Positions 8,601 through 16,364 of a DNA stretch of 29,546 nt are shown here, in pieces. A program made the position numbers and the translations under genes. The notes beneath the pieces are model-generated. The model saw only the letters and a list, made by a program, of their open reading frames with translations. It was not told where the DNA came from and made no database searches. Origin of the DNA: Priapulus caudatus. Its lineage: Eukaryota; Priapulida; Priapulimorpha; Priapulimorphida; Priapulidae. Within the stretch, counting starts at the first letter, position 1. Each line of letters begins with the position of its first letter. The stretch spans positions 147,056-176,601 of the forward strand of contig NW_014577728.1 in assembly GCF_000485595.1 (NCBI RefSeq). Direction: 5' to 3'.

Positions 8601-11600
8601 GAGGTCCCAAGCTGGGAAAATCCAAGAAAGGGATCACTTGTGATAATGGTCCATCGCCGTTTTTTCGCGGTGCACAAAAACAGGAAAAAAGTTGTGGCGG
8701 GCTGCGACATGTGTTTGTCGCGGCACACCACCATTTTTTTAAATAAAGTATACATGTGAAATAAAATGAAAATTCAAAATGAAAATGCAAAAAAAAACTA
8801 AAGTGTTTGACATTTGTGGCCTTTTATTGTTCGCTGGAATCAAAGTACATCAACAACCACGGCAAATTGAGTAATTTACTGATGAAAATTTTAAAATATG
8901 GCTGAAAAATGTTACGACCGGGACTTTCTGGACTCTTAACGGGACACCGGGACCAGCATGTCGCACCGGAACGATCCCGGTGAGACCGGGACAGTTGGGT
9001 CGTCTGTCAGAACGAAGCAGCAGTGCGGATATAGAGATACTGCACAAGACAGTAGAACAAATGGAAGCAATGCACTGAACAAGATAGGAGTAAGGATAGT
9101 ACGACACTGAACAAGACCAGGGCACGTGTGACAAGGCCCTGAATAAGGCAGGAGCATGGGAAACGAAACTACGAACAGATTTGACAATAAAATCACCTTT
9201 AAACTTGCCCATCTTCTTGTCATCTTCGTCGTCACTCTCCCCACTCGATGCCTCTGCAGAGAGAAGTACATGTACTATAACAGCTTAGCATAAAGCCCTG
9301 CTATATTACATAGGGTAGTACATGACTAAGGAGAGGTGACACCTGCATGTATCCCCTCATGGACGGGTTGGGAGATTCGAGACCTGCATATACAACACAT
9401 TGAAATGTTGAGGGACGTGAGAGAGACGTTATATTACCAGGAGTGTATAATATAGAGGAGTATGATCAATATTATATACACTCCTGATATTACCCCACCC
9501 CTAACGGACAAGGTGAGATAAAAAAAAAGACATCAAGGTTAAACCATGTTGACGCCAGAGAAGCTTACACGACGCCGATTCACATGAATAATTAAATGGA
9601 AGTGTTAATGACACTGTAGCTCACCACAAAAAGGGCACAAATGAGTGAATGGGAACAAGTGCACCGAGTGGGGAGGGGGGCAGTTTAGCCACCAGTTTTA
9701 ACAGTATTTAGTGGTACTATACTAAAGGTATTAATTAGATTTCTAATTCATTCCTTCATTGTTCTTAGCATAAAATAACTACTTTCTAGTAACATATGTA
9801 CTACAAAATCGCAACCCCCCCCCCAAATAACCCTAGCAAGACGGTTTCTTGGAGCTAGCAAGGCGGTAACGGTTTTATAATATTCAGATTTAGGCACTGC
9901 CTAAAAGCGGAGCTCCCGATGTGTAACGTGTAAGATTGAGAGGATACGCTTATTCCACGTAGCTGCTATATACCACGTGACAATGGTGTTTCCCTGCCCA
10001 TAATACAACTTTTGTCAAAGGTTAATTGGTTGCGTGGAAGTGTTTACTTCGTATCTTACATCGAGTTTTTCTAGCACTAGTTGTTCTTTTACACGGTTGC
10101 CATCTGTATATCGCAATAATAATTTATAAACCAAAATGAATCACAATTTGTGACGGCAGATGGCGCTATACCCGCTTTGATGTTTCTTAGCGATGGCGTT
10201 CGAAATAAATAGGTTATGCTGCGTTCCGACATGTTTTGTAAAACTTCACTCTAATATCGACGTTTTATCGGCAGGGTGGAGAGGAAATACCAATTTTGCA
10301 TTAAAGATATTGTCCATGAAATCCTGTAAAACGAACCAGACGAGTGTGACACCACAGACTGTTATCTGCGTGTCTATATAATATGCTATATAATTGCCAA
10401 AACCTACCTAATTTGCATAATTCTTTTTTAAATATCAAAACCCTTGTAATACGTTTTGGGGCTAGCCTTTATTCATTCACATACCAAAAATGAGCAAAAT
10501 CCGTTGAACCTGAACTGACTAATGGCAATTTCCATTTTTGCCAAAAAATTGCCGTGGCTCGAAAGTACGTCGACTGGCGTGCTCCAAAATAGGACGTCCA
10601 AACCTCTCCCATAGAAGTAACAACTATACCCAATTTCAAACATGTGGGTCAAACGGTTCCTGAGTTATCGTTGACCGTAGCCAAATGTTGACGGAAGGAC
10701 GGACGGACGTACGACGGACGACGACCCATGGCAATAGCTCATCTTGACGATGTCAAGGTGAGCTAAAAATGCGCGCGTGACAGACACGAGGATACTGGCA
10801 CGCTTCCTTGAGCATCCCCGATAACTCATTAGCTGAAGCTCGAAGACTGCGATAAACAATGCTCGAGCTAATTATTACCTGCGACAATTATAACAGGATT
10901 GCAACGTAATGTCGTGCATAATCAGCAAAGTAATGAGATTACTAGCGTAGTAATTATCATGCGAGAAACAATACAAGCGATACAAGCTTCAGATTGGCAG
11001 CTACGGAAATCACGGCGTTCGCGTATACGTCTGACTGACCGCTATTTCGTTTTCACGTGGAAGGGCGAAAAACCGCCGCAGATGGGCTATATGATACACA
11101 AGCACTCACACTCAAGTGCGCACCCATACGCACACATACGCACACGAAGACGCACGAACACACGCACGCAAGCGGGACGAATAACAACAAGAAATCTGCA
11201 AATAACGATAATGAACAAAAAATATGGAGAAAAAAAACCAACAACAACGAAAACAACAAACGTACCAGAATGCAGCTCGCGCACGAGTGACGTCATCGCG
11301 TTCGTGACGGAGTCGGCAGCGACGAGCAGGTCGTTCCTCAGGTTGCGCACGCGCGACGACTGGTCGAAGGCGAGTTTCACGTCGCCGCCGACTCCCGCTA
11401 GCGGGTCGCCCGGCGTGCTCGGCGTTGAGCGAGGGAGCCCGAGGGGCGGCGACTTGCCGCTCATCGACTTCGGACTGCCGTTGGGAGTCGAGCGAGGCGA
11501 GCCTTGATTCTGCGTAAAAAGGAAAGAGAGAAAACTCAATCTCCGCGCGTGAGAAACTGAAACACAGCAGGCCGCCGTCGGTGTTGCTGTTGATAATATA

Positions 11601-14600
11601 TATAATCGCTACTCCCGGAGGACGATGGATGCATGCGTTCAAGCAGCAAGGCGCGAGACGTATAACATGAGCCAACATGGATATTGCGCCGCAAAGACGT
11701 TGTACGCGGGTTATTTGTCGTTGTGTTTAGATGACATAATATAACGCAAGTTATTTGTCGTTTTGTAGATGACATGACATAACGTAAGTTATTTGTCGTT
11801 GTGTAGATGAGATTGTTATATTGATGTTGATGTTGATGTGATATTCGACAACGACACACATGGTCAGGCGCAGACACCGGCTACCCGTTTTAGAGTCAAT
11901 TTCCTATGCGAACACACGCGCACAAATTTCATCTACCAACAATTTTTCTCTCAGCCACGCTGCATCTATAGATAGTAAAAACACTCGTCTAGTTATCGAA
12001 GCGCGTGCAAGTACAGTTAGAAAAATACGATTGGGTTACGATAAGATTGAATCCAAACCGTTCCTTAAATACGATGAAAACAGGCAGTAAGGCAGTATAA
12101 ACTTCTGGGAATGGATATATTACGTTGTATTTCACGCCTAAGTTAACACTACATACAGTATTGGGCAAAAGAAAAAGAACAAGACCCACACTTCTTCACG
12201 ACCGGTTTTGGCCGACTGCGTTACTTGAAGATGCGATGGAAGCGACTGAAATTGGCCTAACAAAGAGTCCATAATATAGAATGATTCCATAACAAAATGT
12301 TTCCATGTGTTTCCAATGTGTTTCCAATCCACAATGTTTCCATAATCGAGTCCATAACAGAAAATTTTCTATTATGGACTCTTGATATAACGTGGCGACG
12401 CAGCAAGGCCGCCACTGTATCACTGCGCGCCTGGTCGTCATCGCTGCGTCACGACTCCCGTCGCAGACGATTAATTCTCATAAAATCATTAAATCTGTAG
12501 CCGACGGCTACAGCCGAGACTGGCACCGCCCGTCGCAAATCGCGTGTCTTCCACACGCAGTTCGCGCGGTGGTTGGAGGAAGACTTGAATAGCTGTCGAA
12601 ATATTATGCGCGGGCGTATTTCAGACTGGCGCACGCCGTCGTTAACCTATAGAGTTTTTCACGCATTCGGGGACTGCCGAACGCCGACTACGCGATATTA
12701 TTCCCATGAACTCTTATTATGCGGGGAAGGCGAGCGCGGCTATTTATTCAAAAAAAGGCTACTTGCTGGACACTGAGATGACGTAACAGAGCTCGTAGAG
12801 CAGTCTTGAGCTCGTTAGTTCAATTAACATGCTGGACGTGCTTGCTTTCACGCATCGTAACGACGAATACTTCATTAGGCAACGTCGGGGCAGACATCGG
12901 CATCCATCTATCCATCCATCCATCCACCCATCCATCCATCCATCAGACACGGCTAACCACAGATCAAGTCTACACACAGATATTTGTGCGGTCAACTGTA
13001 CTGTAACCGCACATCTCCGAGGCATCAAATATGTGCCCGTGCGCATGTCCGTGCTGCGTTCAGCACACAGTGAACTTATTGTGCAAAATAATGAAAAACG
13101 TTTTAAATTTCGCGTGGCATTTCATGAGACTTTTTCCTGTAGAATTTCCACCTCATCGCCGGTTATTCAACGGGAGCGGCTTCAGTAAAGCAGAGCTTCT
13201 GTACACGCACAGTAGGCGCCACACTCATTATTTTTGAACGCGTAGATGCTGTAGACACGACGGGAGATTTTAAAGCAGCGAATTAGCGTAATGTCATAAA
13301 TGACGGGCCCAGCATGCGTAATTAATACTCGAACGTGATAAATGCATAGGCATGTCCGTGAAATGTAAGGCGGTGTCTGTTAAAAAGAAAATCTTAATTG
13401 ATGTCACGTTACAAGTATGACTGTGACTATATCGTGTATGGACGTGACTGTCGTGTGAAGGAACGTGACTGTTGCGTGTAAGAACGTGACTGTCGCGTGA
13501 AGGAACGTAACTGTCGCGTGTGAGAACGTGACTGTCGCGTGAAGGAATGTGACTGTCGCGTGCGAGAATGTGACTGTCGCGTGCGAGAACGTGACTGTTG
13601 CGTGTAAGAACGTGACTGTCGCGTGTGAGAACGTGACTGTCGCGTGTAAGAACGTGACTGTTGCGTGTAAGAACGTATACGTTCGGCGTGTGGATGGGAC
13701 TGGTCCGCCTCGGAACGAACGTCTGACTGTCGGCGTGTCGAGAACGTCCTGTCGCGTGTAAGAACATAACTGTCGCGTTAAGGAACGTGACTGTGCGCAG
13801 TGTGAGGAACGGTGCTGTCGCGTGTGAGAACGTGACTTCGCGTGTAAGAACGTGACTGTAAGCGTGAAGGATACCGTTATGTTGCGTGAAGAACGTGACT
13901 GTCGCGTGTAAGAACAGTGACTGTCGCGTGTCAAGAATCGTTGACTGTCGCGTGTAGAACCGTGACTGTCGCGTTAAGAAGACGTGACTGTGCGTGAAGG
14001 AACTGTGCTGTCCGCGTGCAAACGTGAGTTGTCGCGTGAAAGGAACGTGACTGGTCGCGTGTAGAACGTGGACGCGCTGACGTGTAAGAACGTGACTGTC
14101 GCGTGTAAGAACGTGACTGTCGCAGTGGTAAGAACGTGAACTGTCGGCTGAGAACGTGACTGTCGCGTGTAAACAGCTGACTGTTGCGTGAAGGAAACCG
14201 GCACTGTTGCGTGTAAGACGTGACTGTCGCGATGTAAGAACGTGTACTGTCGGTGTAAGAACGTGAACTGTCGCGCTGTAAAGAAACGTGACTGTCGCGT
14301 GTAAGAACGTGACTGTGCCGTGAAGGAAACGTGACTGTCGCGTGCAAAGAAAACGTCGAGTGTCGCGTGAAGGAACGTGACTGTCGCGTGTGAACGTGAC
14401 TGTCCGCGTGTAAGAACGTGACTGTTTGCGTAAGAACGGTGACTGTTGCGTAAGGCAACGCTGGACTGTAGGCGTTGAAGTTGCACGTGACTGTAGCGTG
14501 AAGTGAACGTGACTGTCGCGTGTAAGCACGTTACTCGTCGCGCGTAAAGGACGCTGAGTGTCGCGTGAAGGAACGTGACTGTCGCGTGTAAGAACGTACT

Positions 14601-16364
14601 GTCGGTGTAGAACGTGACTGTTGCGTAATGGAACGTGACTGTAGCGTGAAGGAAACGTGACTGGTGCGTGTAGACGTGACTTGTCGGACGTGTGATGAAC
14701 TGTTACTGTCGCGTCGTAAGAACGTGACTGTCGCGTGTTTTATTTTTTCTAAGAGTGACTGCGCGTGTAAGAACGTTACTGCGAGTCCGTGCAAGAACGT
14801 TTACTGTCGCCTGTGATGAACGTGACTGTCGCGTGCTAAGAACGTGACTGTTTTTCGTTTTTTTTGAGAACGTTGAGTGTCGCGTGTAAGAACGTGACAT
14901 GTCTGCGTGTAATAGAACGTACTGTCGCGTGGAAGGAAACGTAACTATCGCGTGTAAGAACGTTACTGTCGCGCGAAGGAACGTGACATGTCGCCGTGTA
15001 AGAATACGTGATGTTGCGTAAGGAACGTATGTAGCTGGAAGGAGCGTGACTGTCGCGCGAAGGAAACGTTGAGTACGCGGTAAGAAACGTGAGCTGTCGC
15101 GTGAAGGGAACTGTGAACTGTCGCAAGTGGCTAAGAACGTGAGTGTCGCGTGAAGGAACGTAACTGTCGCGTGAAGGAACGTGACTGTCACGTGTAAGAA
15201 CGTTACTGTCGCGTGAAGGAACGTAACTGTCGCGTGAAGGAACGTGACTGTCACGTGTAAGAACGTTACTGTCGCGTGAAGGAACGTAACTGTCGCGTGA
15301 AGGAACGTGACTGTCGCGTGTAAGAACGTTACTGTCGCGTGAAGGAACGTAACTGTCGCGTGTAAGAACGTAACTGTCGCGTGTAAGAACGTGACTGTAG
15401 CGTAAAGGAACGTGAGTATCGCGGGTAAGAACGTGACTGTCGCGTGAAGGAACGTGACTGTCGCGTGAAGGAACGTGAGTATAGCGTGTAGTAAACGTTA
15501 GTGCGCGGGTAAGAACGTGACTGTCGCGTGTAGGAAGTCGACTGTCACGTTTTTTAACGTAATTTTAGCGTGTAGACGAGGTAATGTCGCATGTAGGAAC
15601 GTGTCACTCTCAGCAATGTAACCACGTACAGAAATATTACTGTAGCTATCTAACACCGAGGCATGCACGGCTGCACACCAGCTACGGTGATGTAACTAAA
15701 CATATTGAGATGTGGCAATCACACCGAGAAGTGAGACTGTACTATCAAGATATATAAGTTAAGTGAAGTGAAGTAATGACGATTACCTTGAGTAGCTTCA
15801 TGAGACCTTCTAGCTGCACCATGAGATCTCTCCGGCTGTCCTGCAGTGCATCCATGCGCATCTCTAATTCATCCTTGCGTTGCCGTAGCAACCGCAGCTC
15901 TGCCATCAGAGTTGGGTTTCGAGTGGATGACAGAGTATGCTCTGCTGCTGCCATCTCCTGTTCCTTTTTCAAGCGCTGTATCTCTCTCATGATCTCCCTG
16001 CGATAGGAATTAACTGCTTCATTCAGGTAGTAGGTGAATCAAACTACAGCATTTGGTGCGTTGAATATGCGAACCATAACAAATACTCTATGAGCAAAAA
16101 AGCTGTAGAAAACAGATAACATTTAACATACATGCTAGTGTTATAGCAGACAGCTGAAACTGCATTGACATGATGCTATAGTAGGCAGATGAAATCTTAG
16201 TGGCACGGTGAAACTATCTTAAACAATAGACAGCATACTGACACTGACGCAAAAATGATTGCACTTTCCTCATACCTGTTTTTTGCTTCTAACTGTGAGA
16301 TCAACTCTCGTTGCCTCTTCGTTACATCTGGACTGTGAAGAGCCATTTCGGATGGGCTTCGGGC
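5485..16364 (-). CDS. Dyb: dystrobrevin gene, 3' portion (7 exons, partial at 5' end)
   Basis: Spliced gene model: join of 16364-16276, 15997-15787, 11509-11266, 9253-9197, 8547-8415, 6154-5998 and 5628-5485 on the minus strand. Every intron is GT...AG and every codon phase matches across junctions (0/2, 2/0, 0/1, 1/1, 1/2, 2/0), which is strong internal support. Dystrobrevins are cytoplasmic members of the dystrophin family. Their coiled coil binds dystrophin, and they link the membrane dystrophin complex to syntrophins and signalling proteins in muscle, nerve and epithelia. Seen here: the paired coiled coils ([39 protein letters not shown]), the block GVGGDV...[11 protein letters not shown], and a C-terminal tail in which [16 protein letters not shown] corresponds to the tyrosine-rich tail of vertebrate alpha-dystrobrevin. 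The EF-hand and ZZ domains are not in the visible exons. Intron lengths are 278, 4277, 2012, 649, 2260 and 369 bp. Family assignment is by remembered similarity, not a search. Confidence 0.93.
5693..5800. repeat. CAG/CAA trinucleotide tract
   Basis: Plus strand AACAGCAGCAACAGCAG units, read as CTG/TTG repeats on the transcribed minus strand, about 65-70 bases upstream of the last dystrobrevin exon. It lies in the last intron, next to two competing in-frame acceptors. Interruptions by CAA would be expected to stabilise the tract. Confidence 0.9.
5998..6154 (-). CDS. Dyb: dystrobrevin exon: tyrosine-rich acidic repeat tail
   Basis: This 157-bp exon has acceptor ATTTTTTCCAG and donor CAT|GTAAGC. 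Its first base completes the Gly codon from the previous exon, and it ends at phase 0. It encodes 52 residues beginning [18 protein letters not shown], then [18 protein letters not shown] and [16 protein letters not shown]. The first part aligns with the vertebrate alpha-dystrobrevin tail (VTEDADPYVQPEDENY), which in vertebrates is the tyrosine-phosphorylated, alpha-1-specific region. Four imperfect units of about nine residues (Y-I/L-x-T-D/S-D-x-x) are visible. Each places an aromatic residue before a T-D-D-E type acidic site, which suits both tyrosine kinases and casein kinase 2. The kinase statement is inference. Confidence 0.88.
6441..6627. repeat. 31-bp tandem repeat, six nearly identical copies
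   Basis: Unit GTGATGAAAAACGGAGCGTT followed by ACGATGCAGTA. Copies start at 6441, 6472, 6503, 6534, 6566 and 6597. They are identical except for a one-base change/insertion (GTAGATG) at the fourth copy, so the array is young. It lies in dystrobrevin intron 5. Confidence 0.95.
6640..7100. other. intronic sequence, nothing recognised
   Basis: AT-rich interior of dystrobrevin intron 5 after the tandem array, with A- and T-runs around 6950-7010. No exon with acceptor, donor and compatible phase was seen. Confidence 0.5.
7100..7690. repeat. duplicated TTCGGACTAG repeat segments
   Basis: A block beginning with a C-run and CACACCTGCCAATTCTACAT, then CTGTGAGTGTTT-GGACTAGTG, occurs at about 7104-7159 and again at 7610-7670. 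TTCGGACTAG occurs at 7573, 7589, 7660 and 7676. This is probably two copies of one interspersed repeat. Both lie in dystrobrevin intron 5. Confidence 0.6.
7741..7850. mobile_element. fragment related to the 1174-1397 MITE
   Basis: GGGACCCGTTGCCAGAAAGA followed by AAATTCAGTCTTACCATTAG and TCTTAACATTAAC closely follows the left inverted repeat of the MITE at 1174. The opposite end is missing or strongly diverged, with ATTAACA-type repeats instead. It is a second, degraded family member inside dystrobrevin intron 5. Confidence 0.65.
8415..8547 (-). CDS. Dyb: dystrobrevin exon: FLKQLRARK segment
   Basis: This 133-bp exon has acceptor GGCTTTTGCTTAG, preceded by a pyrimidine-rich tract, and donor GAAGG|GTACGT, the same donor hexamer as the exon at 11266. 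It takes two bases at its start and leaves two (GG) at its end. The 43 complete codons start [20 protein letters not shown] and include [11 protein letters not shown], matching the AFLAQIHARKPGY segment of vertebrate alpha-dystrobrevin, then run to HKSNSDTE. Joined to the next exon it gives DTE-G-YINTDD. If the downstream intron were retained the frame would stop almost at once (GYVTET then stop at 8393-8395). Confidence 0.87.
9197..9253 (-). CDS. Dyb: dystrobrevin acidic mini-exon
   Basis: A 57-bp exon with an excellent acceptor (TACTTCTCTCTGCAG) and donor AAAG|GTGATT. It begins with two bases completing a Glu codon and ends with one base, so skipping it would keep the reading frame. It encodes 18 whole codons: [18 protein letters not shown]. 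The SGESDDEDD stretch is a typical casein kinase 2 acceptor pattern. It occupies the position where vertebrate dystrobrevins have the acidic stretch after KELNSE. Because it is symmetric (phase 1/1) and short, it is a good candidate for alternative splicing. The call rests on borders, phase and composition rather than on detailed residue identity. Confidence 0.82.
9428..9496. repeat. AT-rich imperfect hairpin in dystrobrevin intron 3
   Basis: CCAGGAGTGTATAATAT and the inverted ATATTATATACACTCCTG lie about 17 bases apart, with outer similarity also present (GTTATATTA against TATTACC). A small palindromic insertion or element end is likely. Confidence 0.6.
9497..10440. other. intronic sequence, little recognised
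   Basis: Interior of dystrobrevin intron 3 with A- and C-runs. It contains one CTCF-like core, CAGATGGCGCTA, at 10157-10168. No exon was seen. Confidence 0.5.
10451..10776 (+). repeat. old interspersed repeat with ACGGACGG tail
   Basis: The sequence from GGGGCTAGCCTTTATTCATT to the ACGGAAGGACGGACGGACGT tract, followed by CCATGGCAATAGCTCATCTT and GTGAGCTAAAAATG, has the look of a dispersed repeat known from many invertebrate genomes. In those, a GACGGACGGACG run precedes CCATGGCAATAGCTCA. The class cannot be named from one copy. It lies in dystrobrevin intron 3. Confidence 0.55.
11266..11509 (-). CDS. Dyb: dystrobrevin exon: Ser/Pro linker and [11 protein letters not shown] block
   Basis: This 244-bp exon follows a 4.3-kb intron. 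The acceptor is TTTACGCAG and the donor is TCTG|GTACGT, a strong match. It starts at phase 0 and leaves one base. It opens with [20 protein letters not shown], a Ser/Pro-rich linker with several SP and TP sites that could be proline-directed kinase targets. It then carries [18 protein letters not shown] and [20 protein letters not shown], followed by VRELHS. Vertebrate dystrobrevins have the same order (GSPRSSP..., [26 protein letters not shown]). The insertion of Val-Arg in SSRVRNLRN is a small local difference. The exon is markedly GC- and CpG-rich compared with its introns, so an antisense open frame also appears on the plus strand. Confidence 0.94.
11708..11812. repeat. tandem repeat of about 40 bp, three copies
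   Basis: GTTATTTGTCGTTGTGTTTAG, GTTATTTGTCGTTTTGTAG and GTTATTTGTCGTTGTGTAG each head a unit continuing ATGACATAA-TAACG-AA. It lies in dystrobrevin intron 2. Confidence 0.8.
11830..12340. other. intronic sequence, nothing recognised
   Basis: Interior of intron 2. It has a short TTGATG run at its start and TTTCCAA repeats near 12300-12345. No supported exon on either strand. Confidence 0.5.
12348..12381. repeat. 34-bp near-perfect palindrome
   Basis: GAGTCCATAACAGAAAA followed by TTTTCTATTATGGACTC. The arms match except for one internal position. A further partial copy of the arm (AGAGTCCATAATATAGAATG) lies at about 12264-12283. Confidence 0.85.
12382..13400. other. intronic sequence with a CATC microsatellite
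   Basis: Interior of dystrobrevin intron 2. A CATC/CCAT microsatellite occupies about 12900-12944. The remainder shows no recognisable gene or repeat. Confidence 0.55.
13405..15605. repeat. 21-bp minisatellite, about 100 copies
   Basis: Two alternating unit types: GTGAAGGAACGTRACTGTCGC and GTGTAAGAACGTKACTGTCGC. The flanks (13440-13680 and 15140-15470) are clean 21-bp units. The centre (about 13680-15140) has very many one-base insertions and deletions. At 15150-15338 three 63-bp blocks of three units form a higher-order repeat. Because 21 is divisible by three, the minus strand stays open for hundreds of codons reading HATVTFL or DSHVLTR, which is not a protein-coding signal. It lies wholly in dystrobrevin intron 2. 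Confidence 0.97.
15787..15997 (-). CDS. Dyb: dystrobrevin exon: coiled coils H1/H2, dystrophin-binding region
   Basis: This 211-bp exon has acceptor TATCGCAG and donor CTCAAG|GTAATC. Its first base completes the Arg codon of the previous exon, and it ends at phase 0 after LMKLLK. The 70 residues start [15 protein letters not shown], continue through a short spacer ([16 protein letters not shown]), and then [20 protein letters not shown] and [12 protein letters not shown]. This is the most conserved coiled-coil pair of the dystrophin/dystrobrevin family and is the known heterodimer interface with dystrophin. Identity to vertebrate dystrobrevins over the second helix is very high by eye, so this exon anchors the family call. 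Confidence 0.95.
16276..16364 (-). CDS. Dyb: dystrobrevin exon: first coiled coil start
   Basis: First recognisable exon of the gene, 89 bp, bounded by a TTTGCAG acceptor and a CAG|GTATGA donor. It starts at phase 0 and ends with two bases (AG) of an Arg codon completed by the next exon. It encodes 29 residues, [20 protein letters not shown] then LISQLEAKN. This matches the end of the linker and the start of helix H1 of the dystrobrevin coiled coil (vertebrate form RQLIAELENKNREI). The heptad-like spacing of L, I, L fits a coiled coil. The preceding exon, expected to encode the conserved EEHRLIARYAARLA-type segment, was not found between 16365 and 29546. Confidence 0.88.

Noticed and set aside
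8850-9271. Two minus-strand frames of 111-120 residues
   Set aside because: They are read-through of the real 57-bp dystrobrevin exon into its introns. Only 9253-9197 is supported by borders and phase.
10899-11507. 202-residue plus-strand open frame
   Set aside because: Its second half is antisense to the dystrobrevin exon 11266-11509, whose CpG-rich sequence lacks stops on both strands. The first half is non-coding.
13294-14529. 411-residue minus-strand open frame of repeated HATVTFL/DSHVLTR heptads
   Set aside because: It is the translation of a 21-bp minisatellite in an intron. All three minus frames show the same heptads, and frames switch at every indel.
13405-15605. Array of short repeats considered as a CRISPR-like array
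   Set aside because: Units are contiguous 21-bp tandem copies with no unique spacers, inside a spliced animal gene.
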